A stretch of DNA of 64,000 nt, from contig JARKIF010000012.1 of NCBI GenBank assembly GCA_029378245.1, positions 1,364,001-1,428,000 of the forward strand, written 5' to 3'. The DNA is from Roridomyces roridus. Taxonomy: Eukaryota; Basidiomycota; Agaricomycetes; Agaricales; Mycenaceae. The translations under genes and the position numbers were made by a program. This document shows, in pieces, positions 11,337-23,759 of the stretch. The number at the start of each line of letters is the position of its first letter. The first letter of the stretch is position 1. Under the pieces are notes generated by a model. The model saw nothing but the letters and a program-made list of their open reading frames with translations. It had not been told where the DNA came from and did not search any database.

Positions 11337-11726
11337 TGGTAACTTCATGAGTGAGAGTTGGCGGGAGTTCGATTCAGTGAGCCGGCAAAAGCTTGGAGCA
11401 TTTTTTATTCACTACTTGAACACCTTTTGAGTGGCCTGATAGACTCAACATGCACTATATCCACAGAAACTATATATTCCTTCAACACTGGGGCTCGTGT
11501 GTAGTGTACTGAGGCGATGTTGCCTGGAGATTGGTAACTTCATGAGTGAGAGTTGGCGGGAGTTCGATTCAGTGAGCCGGCAAAAGCTTGGAGCATTTTT
11601 TATTCACTACTTGAACACCTTTTGAGTGGCCTGATAGACTCAACATGCACTATATCCACAGAAACTATATATTCCTTCAACACTGGGGCTCGTGTGTAGT
11701 GTACTGAGGCGATGTTGCCTGGAGAT
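11337..11726. repeat. perfect tandem duplication of a 195-bp unit
   Basis: Unit 1 is 11337-11531 and unit 2 is 11532-11726, both beginning 'tggtaacttcatgag' and ending 'gatgttgcctggagat'. I find no mismatch, so the duplication is recent. No open frame or RNA feature is recognised in the unit. Confidence 0.9.
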
Positions 11727-13154
11727 AATGCCTAAAAAGGAAGATCTGATGGCATCAATCATTACGTAGGGAGGGAGGGTCTTCGGACCCTCTGAAAAAA
11801 AAAATTGGAAGGTATGTTACATTTTTCTTATCGTTGAAGCCCCTTGATGCCAATCAGAATTATGTTCAAATTATGTTACGAGCCGTTTGACAGCGCTTGG
11901 CTTGATCTTGCCGAATCATGCACCAATCTCTGAAAGTTTGGAGGATCGCACTGGTCACAGAGCACTCTGAACCGGCGGAATGAGTGCGATAAGCTTCTTT
12001 GGTATCAATCCATCCGATCTTAAATTCAAATTTTGAATGGCTGGGGCAATACATCTTTGCTCCGTTGTCACAAAGAGATAGTGTACTTCTCCTTGTTATT
12101 TCATACCTGTGGGTCATATTGTGGTGTTCCTTGGGTGAGATTTCGGTCGTTGACGAAGGTATGATCAAATGAAACACTTCTGCTGACTTGATTTTGTCGT
12201 AGGATATTTCTATCGTTCAAAAAACCAACACATCTCACCAATCCCTTAGCCGAGGAGTGCGCCACACTTGAGTGAAACAGTTTTTGTGCTCGTTGTGCCT
12301 ATGCTATGGGCTCATAATTTTTACCACATGGAAATGTGGTGTGTGGGATACTGTGGATACCTCCCTGAGTCTCTCTGAGCTTCACCAGCCCTGTGATATG
12401 CAGTGAACTGACTTTTGATTGTCAGGTAAATTTTGATCATAGCATGACTACTGTGGCCACTAAAGGGGGTCTGATAAGCTCACAGGTGTTGGATGAGCTA
12501 CCTAGAGCCGATTCAATGGCTGCCATCCAAGTACCTACCTTGTCAGAGGCTGATTTTGCGAATATGCAGGCAAGAAGCAGAAGGACCCTCCATGGGCTGC
12601 TGGGCTCCACCCTATGGAATTCAACATCCACCACACTCCCATGGACCATGACTCCTCTGTAGTAGCTCATTTTCATTACAAGTGTAAGAAGAAGCGACAT
12701 TATTAATCGCAGGTCTGTCCGTGATGTGTGGCACACCGAACACAAGGCACAAGCACATCAAGCACATATTGATCTGCTGTAGCCAGACATACATATATAA
12801 GCAGGTCAAAAGACCTTTTAGATAGATGGACATCCACTCACATAGCAGCAGCCTGCCAGCAGGGAGGACCGGGAGCAGGAGCGGGTGCATCATTGAATTT
12901 TTGATGGCCAATTCGAGTTGAACAGCCAGGGAAGAGCGACGCAGGAGTATTATCTAATAGACGTACTTACATGGGACCACCTGTTTCCAATCACAGCTAC
13001 TTATCCGGAGCAGGAATATAGCAGGAGGGCAAGAATCATTTACTGATTCCAACTCCATCAACAACCCGCGCCGAGCTGGCACGCGCGGCGGAGAAATTAC
13101 GCGGCGTCTCGCTTAGTCCCGCTCTGCCGGCGTCAAGCCGGGCTACCCAAAATG
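11727..13154. other. AT-rich intergenic, no supported gene
   Basis: Nothing recognisable; a homopolymer A run near 11792 and short frames only. Confidence 0.45.
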
Positions 13155-13265
13155 GGGATATCCCATAATGCATTAAAGGCGTACCTTGACTGGGCGGCCA
13201 AGGTATGCCTTTAATGCAATGTGGGATGCAATAATGGTCGACCACATTGCATTAATGGTACAGCT
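13155..13265 (-). repeat. hairpin-forming repeat, copy B (inverted relative to copy A)
   Basis: Arms 13159-13188 and 13199-13230 ('tcccataatgcattaaaggc' against 'gcctttaatgcaatgtggga' reading inward), loop 'actgggcggc'. The reverse complement follows copy A in order, including the 'tggtcgacca' palindrome and the 'ggccgcccag' loop. Confidence 0.7.
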
Positions 13266-15409
13266 ACACCTCGCGTTCGCCACCGGCAACTTGAACAACA
13301 CTCATAACAAGCTTCCCGATCAATATACCCACTCTAACAGACGCCGCATCGCCTAAGGAGACAAAATATTCATGGCCAAGTCCATCAGCATGACGGTGCG
13401 TAACTTGCAGCAAGAACACGCAGACATCCGTAGCAAGGTGATTGAGGCTCAGCTAAAGCAAGTACACGCGGAAGAGAAGGTGAGCATTCCTTTCTATCCG
13501 TTCTTTGTTTTCTGAATGCAACAGTCCAACTTTTTTCCGGTCGCATCACTCTTCCTCGCCGCGCCCGGCGTAAGAAAGCCAAGGCAGCTCAGGTGAGAGT
13601 CCCTCCTTTGACGCGCGTGCATTCGAATTCATTAAATAATCAACCCCCAAAGTCGACACATCATCTGATTCTGAGGTGTCAGGGAAGGAACTGGCAGTGC
13701 CCATGCTCACTAAAGTAAATGAGTGACTTTACTCGGGCAAATACTCATAACTTACGCTTCTCAGTCTGCTCCTGATGGACAGTCTGGGCAACCGTTGATA
13801 CGACTGCGTATTTCGCACGCGTAAAATCTGGCTATTTAGCTATTTTGGTGCGCACACCAATGCCTCTGTCAGGTGATATACAATAAGGGATAGGACTGAG
13901 CTCCGTGTCGCTATTCATGTATTAAATGAGACAAGTACAAGTCGTCATAGGCAGTTTGCGGGGACTACTACTTGTGGAGATACCATACCCAAGGAGATAT
14001 ACCAAGCCCAGGTGTATTCAGAAATGAGCTAGACTAGCTACAGAGCAAAGACGAAGGTTGCGCGGGCGCGCAGTACTATTATGACAAGGTTCGCGGGGAC
14101 CGGTACAAGTCTATATATATGTATACAAACAGAGTGGCTCGTGTAGGCGAGTTGGAGGAAATACTACCATTCGTTCCGGTATTGAAGAGACACCCAGAAA
14201 AGAGATGACAAGCGGGCGAGTTGAACTCGCGCAGGCACACTAGTATGATCGAGAACTGATCCAAGTACGATCATGATCATGGAAAGGGGCGTAATCGCGG
14301 CAGACGATCAGAGCGATGAGCGCGTCTGACAGAATATGCCAGGAGTAAGCCTTGAATGACGAAGATGGCGGACCGAGGTTATTTATGGACCTGGGTCGAG
14401 GGCTATAGTCATAACCTGCTTTTAAGGGCCATTGCTTGCGCATGGCAATCCGAGTCCAGTAGCCTTTGAGTGGGTCCTTTTGGGGTCCTTCAATTCTGTG
14501 CGCGCATGAGGGGTATGGAGAGAGGACGGGAAGACCTGCCAGTGCAGCCCGGTACTAGCAGCAAGGACAATGGATGAGATGAGGGCAATGATTTGATTTC
14601 GAGCAACGAGGACAGAGAAAACTTGAAAACATGAGCCTCTCAAAGCAGACATTGTCACATACTGGCCATGGGGATATTGAGAGGAGGGAGGATATGATGT
14701 ATCAGAGAAGACATTCATGCAGATTCACCCGGCTGGGGAGTGCTTGTCAACTTAACGTCGATACAGAGGACGCCTTCGGATGATTTGAGGCAGATTTGGA
14801 CAGGATGACCTTATTAAAGGTAAAGAACTGCAGTCTGCCAGTGAGAAGAGAGGTCAAATCAGCCAGAGTATCAAAGTTTGTTGCCTGGAGGGCCAGCGGA
14901 AATGGATATCGAGCGGGCGTGGTCAAGGCGTGGTGGTTTGAAGCAAGATGAAGCCCGGGCCGTCAACGGAACTGTCAACTACTGTCAACGGCTGTCAAAC
15001 TAAGCTCCGTTTCCGTTCCGCTACCATTGACCGTCGGTGGAGATCCTAACACGTCGGCGGGCGGGGAAGAGAGATCCATGCGCAGAGAGTAAGAACAACT
15101 GACTGAGAGGCTCCCAAAAAGAGCCAAAAGATCCCTATAATTACCTTAAATAGAAATCAAACTCCCGCACGACATTGACGTCATCGAAAAAAATTGACCC
15201 CATTCTCGCGGGAAACGGGCCGATAAGACCGAGCTTAAAAATAAATTTTAAAGACTCGGAATGAGCGCTGGCTCAGCAAGAGAGTGTAATGAAACAATGG
15301 AATCAAATTACCAGGCCAATCGGCTCGAATGCCAAGACGGCATGACCGCCGATCAGACGGGCCAAGCAGTGACATAAGCAGTAGAACCACGCGAGGTGGT
15401 TCGAGGGGA
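13266..15409. other. intergenic, no supported gene
   Basis: One short frame from ATG 13373 ('MAKSISMTVRNLQQEHADIR...') has coiled-coil-like composition and runs into a GT at 13481, so it could be a lone exon, but no partner exon was found. The rest shows no coding signature. Confidence 0.35.
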
Positions 15410-15852
15410 TGTAATATAGGTGACAGGACACCTAGGGTTATAGGGAAAGTACGGAAATAGGGACGGCAGGTAATAGTAGTTATATCATCAGATCAGTAGG
15501 GAGTAGTATATAAGGCCTGTAGATCCCGCCCTTGCAGCATTGCATTGTACGCCTTCTTGCCTAGACATTGGGTCGAAGCTTGATCTGTGGTTATAGTGCA
15601 GTCCTGTGACTTCCGCGGAGATTTATGTATCAATTCTCTTAGCTTAGACGCAATATCAAAGGCACCCGAGCTCTGGTTCAACTTGGGTCAGCTATAGTAA
15701 CATACTTAAGGGGTAGCGGGTTGCCCTCTGTGCTATAGTTCCTCTTCGTGTTGTATTGAAGTTGTATTGGTGTTTGGATATTGTGTGTCTTGGTCAATAA
15801 AATATAAAACCTTTTAACATCGTAACCTTGTGTTCGTTGTGAGCAGTCTACA
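15410..15852 (+). mobile_element. possible LTR (solo or 3') of a retroelement
   Basis: A purine tract 'tcgagggga' is followed by TGTA at 15410; a TATA box 'tatataag' lies at 15507-15514, a poly(A) signal AATAAA at 15796-15801, and a matching end TACA at 15849-15852. This order (purine tract, TG, TATA, poly-A signal, CA) fits an LTR of 443 bp. No second copy is in the window, so the ends are inferred. Confidence 0.4.
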
Positions 15853-17348
15853 AACCAGTCAAGAGATTCCTCTTAGTTCAAAGACATTTGAACTTGGTGT
15901 GAAACCTCGAGAATCAACCTACAAGCTTCCGAGAACCAAACCGCGGAGTATCAGTCTTATCTGTATACTTCAGACGACCCCGAACTCAACTGTTAGGTGT
16001 CAGCGTGCTAGTCAAGGAATTGTGTGTGTGTTGTGTGTGTTGTGTGGTTAGTGTGTTGTGGAGTTGTATCGCTTCGCGGTCTACTTCTAGGACATTACCT
16101 ACTCGAGCTATCTACTATACACTAGTGCGCGTGATGCTGCATATCACCATCACACCCTGCGACCCACTCCACAACCTCAGCAGCCGCACAGCCGGCGGTT
16201 CCTCCTGGCGGGAAACGCAAATCCACTGCTGGACCGTCGACCGCGGCCGCGCCGAAGTCTAAACGTGCCCAACAGGCTGTTGAACTTGTAGATCCCCTCA
16301 GTACGTGGCATGTCGCACCCTTGGACGGCGCGAGAGTTGGCAACTGAGACCGAGGCTGCCTTACCGAAATATGTCCACCAAATGTAATATATTTTGATTG
16401 AATACAGTCATTGTCCGTTTTCATCCAACTATCATTCCGATTCATTCGGTCCAATCCAGCGATGGAGCGATGGAGGGCGGACTTCCTAATTGGATTCATA
16501 GCTGAATCCAACTAATTTACAGCAAGACATCTAATCCAACTATCCAACTACGACTCATGTGGCTCTCTTCCTCTTAGACGACAAATTCATCAGTCTGTGA
16601 TGTCGCATTCGACCACAACACCGAGTCCTCGTCACGACCTGCGACAAGACCCACGTCTTGCTCCCAATGATACCTCGCCGACACTGTTTGCTAAACCCAG
16701 CGAGGCCTCTCGACTATCTCATCCTCCAGGCTCCTTAACACATTGGCACCGTCTAATTCCCCTTGTATTCCTGGAATCATTCGACTCTGATATAAAGGGT
16801 CACCATGGTCTCTCGTAGACAGACGCTATAACATGTCGTCACTCATTCTTCGTTATGTTATAGGGTCACCAATACCCCAGGGCGAGGTCAACTGCAGTAC
16901 TGATGTCCCAATAGCTGTCCGGCAACTGCCCACAGTAAGTAGTTATAACTTATGCTCATTGAATATTCTGCAGGTGAATTGACTTGAACATTGGAACAAT
17001 TGTACATGAACAGGCAAGTCAACTGGGCCAAAAGGTTCAGCACCCGCCTCGCAGAGGCCCAATCCCAAGTCATGACTAGCGTGGTTATATCTGCATGGAC
17101 GTTCATCCGTTCTTTGCATCGACTGTGGAATCTCTTTGGCCCTTATCACCGCGAAATCTCAATAATTTATACCGCACGATACATTACATTCCACCTCCTC
17201 GTTCTCATCCAGACTCTTCCTCGATATGTAGCACCATCGTATCCCTTCTTGTACCCGTCCAAGCGAGTGTATATCTATAATCTGCCTCCCTCGTGTACAA
17301 TTGTTTGTAAAGAAATACAACTTCATTCAACGTTCGCCTCTACATCGA
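15853..17348. other. intergenic, no supported gene
   Basis: Contains a GT-rich simple repeat at 16017-16060. Otherwise no coding signature was recognised. Confidence 0.45.
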
Positions 17349-20300
17349 CTATAGTCCGTAATGCACGAAGGGAACCCAACGCATGAAGGATACACGAGTC
17401 CTCAATTTCTTCACGGCGAGATGCAACGCCTCGGCCGAGTCGTTCAAATCAGGCGGCACAAAATCGGGGTCGGGATCGGCGTGCCGGAAGAGGTGTCTGT
17501 AAAACGTTTCAGCAACTTCTGGTCCATCGGGGTCATACATCGTCCTGCATTCAATCTCTCAGTTAGAATTTTCGAAATCACCAACAAAAAAGAGTTTCAC
17601 AAACCACATAGTCGCCACCACCCCGCGGAATCCCGCAAACAGCAGCGTCGCCGCGAGATGGATGACCTCGTCTGGAGCGTTAGAGTCCCCCATGGCCGTC
17701 TGACACGCGCTTAGGAACGCCAACCCCATCCCTGGCCCATGTTTCTGAATCTCCGTTTCTTCAGAACCTTCGTGCACGCCGGTGTATTTCATGATCTCCT
17801 CGACGGTCAACTTTTCGTTTCCAATGACGAGCGCGCTATGGAGTGGTTTATGCGTGTCTTGCACTCCGTGGCAGGCAAAGTGGATTATGGAGGAGGTGTG
17901 GAGATGCGGTAGGATCCTTCTGACGGACGCAGGCGATTGTGGGGTACCGAATGTTGTTAGCCATTGGCGGGGAATGCATTGTTGAATTTTGTGTAATTCA
18001 TCGGTGGTGTAGGGTAATGCCGAATACCCCGGGAGATTCGTGGTGGGTTGGATTACGGCTGTGGCTTTGAGGGAATTCAACGGTGGAAAGGATGGGGTGA
18101 GAAGTGCCGTCAGAGTGGGTGTATAGGAAGAGATCACGTAGTCGGCGCTCGAGGTGCACACGTTTCGCCTGTAAATTCCCGCGGCGTGTATGGGCAGAGA
18201 AGCAAACGGACCCGTTGGACACCACCATATACGACTGGGATTGTCAGATTTCTAAGTTCAAGATCAGACCAGTAATGTCCCAACGAGACCAACGTACCTG
18301 GATGTTCAAGCATCGGAGAACTGGGTAAACGACCGAAATCCAGAGACACTCCAACAACGAGGCCATACGCTCCTCCGGACCCTTGCCCTCGTCGTAGACT
18401 AGTCTCGCCTTCAGTCTATGGCCCCGACCAGCCATTTTCGCAACGAAGGAGTCCTCGATCTCGGAATCATGTATCGGTCGTCCAGAAACGAGAATCCGAA
18501 GTACGTCTGCCAAAAACTCGACAAACTCGCGAGGTCCGAGCATGGGAAGTTTGATGTACTGGCTTTTCCCATCCGACCTAGGCCTGAGGATCAGGGCATG
18601 GCATGATTTTTGTCCAGCTGTGAGCACCACGACGGGGCCACGCGCAGCGGCAAGTTGTAGCTTTTCAAACCCTTTATGCTGCATGAAATCATCGAATCCC
18701 TCCACCCTCGTTCGAACAACTCGCACAGTTTCATTCCACTCGTCGTTCAACCGCCGGCACTCTGCACCCTCCGCTTCTAGCGTAGCCATATTCTTGTGAT
18801 GGTCGCTCGAGTAGATATTCCGGACCTGAACATGGAATGAACTATTTTCGAGCTTTTCAGCTAGATCTGTGAGCTTTGCAGCAAGCCCTGGGTTGGAGAT
18901 GCGTAGCTCATCGAGCGGGGTGCGGAGGTTGAGAGATTGGGACCAGAATACCGCCCGTCCAGCCTCGAGAAACATGAAAGCGAGATCCAGGCGACCCAGT
19001 TCAATCGCACACGAAGCAGCGTCTGCTCCAAGATTGCGAGTCCGGGATGAAGCCAGCACATGGCGGGCTTCGACGTTCAAGCTGAAGGTTACGAGTTGGG
19101 GCAGGAGTCCGAGCGAACACTCGTAGGCCTCCAAGGCAGACGCTTCGTGCAATTTATGTGCGTACCACGCCCAATTCTTGGCAACCCGAAATCGTTGAAG
19201 AGGCGAAGTCGATGCGTACATCGCAGCCTCGCGGAAGAAGGGCAGCGCGGTTGAAAATTGTCCGTGGTCCGCTAGAGTACAAGCGTAGTTGTCGAGGTAG
19301 CGAATTCTGTCTGGATGTGATACCGGGCAGAGAGCGAGTGCCTCTCGGTACATTTCGATCGTCTCCTCCGCATCTGCGTCGTCGTGATGCAGTCTGTAAC
19401 GCTCGGCAAGAGCGTTGCCTAGATTGTTAATGGTGCCGGCGCGCGGGAAATTGTCTGTATGACGAAGAGCGAGGGCTTGCCGATGTAGCTCCACCGCCTC
19501 GTCCACATCCGCGGCATTTCTGGGATTATACTCTTGAAATCGTGTGAGGAGGGCGTTCGCCAAACTGTTGAGGGCACCAGCCCGCCGGTCTGGATTGGAC
19601 GGAGGGCTCAGCGCCAGAGTTTCTCGAAGCAGTTCGATCGCCTCATCCAGATCTCGTGGATCCTTGCGTTGGTCATACCGCTCGTGCAGACAGAGCGCGA
19701 GGTTATTGCAGGAAGTCGTTCGATTGAAGTTTGAGGCTGGACGTAGAACAAGCGCTTCTCGATGCAACTGTGTTGCTTCCTCGAGATCAGCTTCATCCCC
19801 ACGTTGCTGAAAGCGCGAGTAGATGGCATTCGCCAGACGATCGAGGGATATGTCGCGGTTTGAATACCGATCCGGCTGGTTGGATATCGCCTCTCGGAGG
19901 AGCTGGATGGATTCGTCAAAATCCGCCTCAATCCCAGTACGCTTGTATCGTTCGTAAAGAGAATTGGCGAGGTTGTTGAGCGGATTGATCCGCTGGGGAT
20001 GTGATTCTGGGAATAACGGTAGAGCCTCGTGAAGGACCCGAATGGCTTCGTCGAGATCTGATAGAACTTCGCTGTGCTCAAACAGCTGAGCAAGTGTTTG
20101 AGCGAGGTCATTGAGGTAGAACCCCCGCTTTAAATCTCGCTGCGGCGAGAACATGAGAACGGCTTTGTGAATCCGCACGGCCTGGTCCATATCAGATGTA
20201 TTGTGCTGGCCGAACCTGAATCGGGCAGCGAATGTACTAGCGAGGCGGTTGAGGACCATGCGTTGTCCTTGAAATGCCTCGGAGCACAAACTCCAAACGT

Positions 20301-21187
20301 GGTGACCCAGTCGTAATGCTTCCTCGATATCTGCAGGATCCTTTCGGAGATGAAACCGTGCAGTGAGAACCTCCGTCAGGTCTTTCATCCAGTCGGCCTG
20401 CGTTGGAGGAAAAGGAGCAATCTCCTCGGGGCTGAGGTGAAATGGTTCGCGCTGGAGAATCGAGTCCCCGATATTCTCCAGCGTGATGGTTTGCTTCGCA
20501 GCAGGCGGAGGACAAAGCCTCAGAGCGTCGCAATGGAGCTGGACCGACTCGTCAATGTCTTTTGGATCTTGAAAATACTCCATCCGTTTCCACAGCCGGT
20601 GACCAAGCTCGTACAACGCCGTAGCTCGATCGGGATGTTGGACAGAAAGCATAAGATGGTCGCGGGAGAGTTGAATGGCCTCGTCCATGTCGGCCGCATT
20701 GTGGTAGATTCGGAAACGATTGATCAGGCAGTCGGTGAACTGGGAGAAGAACATTCCCCGTCTGGGATGCGAAGCCGGCAAGAGCTTGAGAGCCTCGCGG
20801 TAGATGGGAACCGCAGCTTCCAAGTCTGCTGCGTCATTTAGGTGTTCGAACCGCAGGGAGAAGGAAACCGCCTGGTTGTACAAGAACCTCGCGCGGTCCG
20901 GGTGGGGTTTGGGGCAAAGAGCGACGATCTCGCGGCGTATTGCCACAATCTCGTCGAGATCTTCCAGATCCCCAGACTCTTCGACTCTCCGGTGAATCGC
21001 GTTGGCGAGGTTGTGAAGTGCCATAGGCCGATCGGGATGCGGTGCCGGCTTAAGCAGAACCTCCTCCCTGTGGCATGCAATGTCCATGTCCTGCGATCGT
21101 CAATTGCAGAAGCGAAGATGAAAAAAGAGACACACCGGGTGGTTCTTGGAGTGGCGATATCAAAAGACGTTCGTTCACCCCAGACAT
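17349..21187 (-). CDS. TPR-CHAT protein, caspase-like peptidase fused to tetratricopeptide repeats
   Basis: Coding exons on the minus strand: 21087-18298, 18251-17605 and 17544-17349 (introns 46 and 60 nt, total 1,210 residues). An extra first exon, 21187-21134 (18 codons after a TATAAA-like box), joins in frame through a 43-nt intron and may hold the true start. Residues about 1-620 are TPR-like repeats, most with 'HPDR' or 'LNNLANAL' in each unit. The C-terminal CHAT domain starts near 'IWWCPTGPFASLPIHAAG' and keeps both residues of the His-Cys dyad: 'HFACHG' (about His1058) and 'LSACQT' (about Cys1113), numbered from ATG 21087. It is therefore probably an active cysteine peptidase of the separase/caspase clan. 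In bacteria TPR-CHAT proteases act in defence and cell death; the fungal substrate is unknown. Confidence 0.9.
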
Positions 21188-21189
21188 TT

Positions 21190-23490
21190 TATAGCAGGTG
21201 GGCGTCAATCATTGATGTCTGGGAAAGTGCTGGCTGTCGAGGCTTAGGTGTCTTTTCCACATTCCGGGGCAAGCGTGAATCCTGATAGACGCTAGATAGA
21301 CGCCCATCATACCTCATGCCACTTTCTGGCTTCGGCAAAGTCTTTCCGGGCTCGGAGTTTCGATCAGCTGGACATGAAAAGGTTTTGCAGAAGTATAGAC
21401 CGAGAGGGAGTCAAGTTCCTACAGCGAGTCGGCGACATGGTGGTTCTGGGCAAAGTTACGTCCGATCAGTGATGCCATCGCCGGGCACCCCTTGCATCCT
21501 CCCTCCATGTCCCCCGCGCAAGTTGCAACCGCTCAGTACACAGGCTGGGCCGATCTGCCATGACACTACTAGCGCCACGTACATACCCTCTGTCACGACC
21601 ATAAGCCGCTGGCGATGAGATCGGAGTGCCTTCTGAGTTCTCAAATTCAAGCGCACTCGGCCTCGCTCGATACCCATCCAGGGCCATCCTGCTGTCGACC
21701 AGACACCTCTTTTCTTCGGGAAGGTCTCCGGTGTCTTGGCGTGCACGTAGCTCTAACAAGAATAGCATCTTCTTCCGCTCACAGCAACCTCACGCGAGGC
21801 GGTTGGTTCTTCACCACAAGATGCATGTCGATTGAAGCTCAAACTAGCACGACCTTCTCCTGGGTCGCAGTGCCCTTTATCCATTTCAAATTTGTTTCGC
21901 AACAGGACTCATCTGACTCGTCGACAATCAAAACCTGTCACGCAAATTCTTCCCCAAAAGGAGCTCCGCCGAGCGTATCATTTTGTCCGGTGATAAGCAT
22001 GGAATTTGACTGCCCTTGAAAACGCGCGTTTTGCACAATTTCAGAGGTAGTATCCTAGCTAATTCATCTCAGTACAAGACTGATGTTGAGCCCAGAGACA
22101 GTCAGTGTGGTGGATACTTAAGAGTACTGTACGGGTTGAAGGGTATTTACCTGAATATGACCGACGGGCTCACTCCGAAACATGTAGGAGTTGTGGATAC
22201 CTGCTCTACCAATGGGATACACCAATTAAACAAGTTCTTAACCGTTGTACGATTGTCAGCCGTTCGAACCTTGGTGCGAGTGCAATTCGGAGGTTCGGAA
22301 GTTCACGGGATGATGGGCAAGTCGGCCGAAAAGCCTGAAACATGAGTAGACCGCCGAAGCGGGTCCGAAGGGAGTGACGTAGTTGTCATCAGCAGTCGGG
22401 ACAAGGAGGATCCGGGTCGGATACTAGTCTTCAAACTAGTATCTGCTGGTATCCGGGACAGGTAGTCGGAGATATGGGTATCGTTCTGGACCTACAACCT
22501 ATGGGCGTACGTCTGGAGGGTATACAATCAAGGGAGAGGTCGGATACGACTTCACTAAAATCAGTCGAGTCATGGATCAATGTTGGAGTCACGGATCGAC
22601 AGGTCCGCCACGCGGAATCATGGCTTGGCACACCGGCCGTACACGATGCCGGTTCTGATCAACCAATCAGGGTGTTTCCATTTCAGATACCAAGGATATT
22701 TTTAATTATTGCGCCATTCGTTTGTACTATCATATGATTCTCGGACCTGTATAAAGTAGATAGAGTGTTACCCAAGAGGGCAGCGGATACTTCCCCCACT
22801 AGCAAGCTACCAGCTGCGATCAAGGGTTCTGTCCGAGGCTTTCGACGGTGCATTGCGTAGTTAAGCAATCGCTATTGAAAATCTAAACATTCGTTTGTTG
22901 GCTATTGTGTGTGTGACTTGAGTGTGAATCAGTGTGTTGGAATCAGTATCTGTTGGATTGTGTCGTACCGTGTGTCTGTCAAGGGTTATTTGTGTGTCCA
23001 GAGTTGTGAAGTGTTGGAATCTACGAAATCCGTGTTGTATCGGTCGCTGTCGTCTTCGGATACCAGTGTAAAAAGGGATCGAGAGACCCAAAAACCTGCT
23101 TTATTGCAAACCCGGCTTTAGCCAAACTCAATCTATCTTTTGTGTTAGCTGTGAAGCTTTACCATCTACAAAACGCTTTAGAATCGTCATTCTTGGTTTA
23201 CATCAAGGATCTCTATTCGCAATACTTTGTTTCGACATCATATCCGAGACTATATCACTCAATTCCCTACAACCTTTACAAGGCCCTGTACTAGGGACTT
23301 ATACTCGCCACATTCCCACTATTCAATAGTTGTCACTCGCCCCGGAGCTTCGTGATTGGGTTAGTTGGATATAGATTCGTCTGTATCTCGACTCATCTGG
23401 TTAGATTCTTCGAGTGTTGTCGATTTCTATAGTAGGTTTAGAGCACATAAATCACCGGGCACTAGCGGAGCTTCCTCTAGCTTCCTTCGT
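21190..23490. other. intergenic, LTR-like patches, no supported gene
   Basis: A perfect 9-bp hairpin 'gatactagt' / 'actagtatc' lies at 22420-22443 and a TATA-like 'tataaag' near 22751. The 22350-23400 segment has LTR-like composition (short GT-rich words, 'tgttggaat' twice), but its ends could not be fixed. No gene is supported. Confidence 0.35.
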
Positions 23491-23495
23491 CTTCT

Positions 23496-23560
23496 ATGGA
23501 AGGTCGGACAGTCAAGCTTGTCAATCAGACGTCGGCTCACGTTTTCGGTAACGGGACCCC
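23496..23560 (+). repeat. dispersed repeat, inverted relative to 26447-26511
   Basis: About 65 bp ('atggaaggtcggacagtcaa' at the left end, 'tcacgttttcggtaa' near the right) that recurs on the opposite strand directly upstream of the NLR relic with only a few differences. Confidence 0.75.
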
Positions 23561-23701
23561 GACAACTCCCTTTGCTATCACCTCATGTGTCGGGCTCATG
23601 CCCTTTCCTGAATCTCAGTCTGATCACAACCATCATCAAATTTTTCAAAGGCTTGTACTTCATCAGGAAAACACTAGCCGAGCCATAGCTCGGCGCTAGT
23701 G

Positions 23702-23753
23702 CCATAGTGCCCATAGTACTGCAAAGTGCTTTGCAGTACTATGGGCACTATGG
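23702..23753. repeat. perfect palindrome, 25-bp arms with 2-nt spacer
   Basis: Arm 23702-23726 ('ccatagtgcccatagtactg' + 'caaag'), spacer TG, arm 23729-23753 is its exact reverse complement. Part of the arm recurs at 24643-24676 ('ctatgggcactatgg' then 'gcagtact'). It would fold into a very stable hairpin. Confidence 0.9.
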
Positions 23754-23759
23754 ATTGCT

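Noticed and set aside
16017..16060. GT-rich tract as a regulatory element
   Set aside because: A simple-sequence repeat with no adjacent gene to regulate.
22350..23480. A full LTR between a purine tract and 'aatcaccgggc'
   Set aside because: No matching TG...CA ends or second copy could be fixed, so it stays as an LTR-like patch only.
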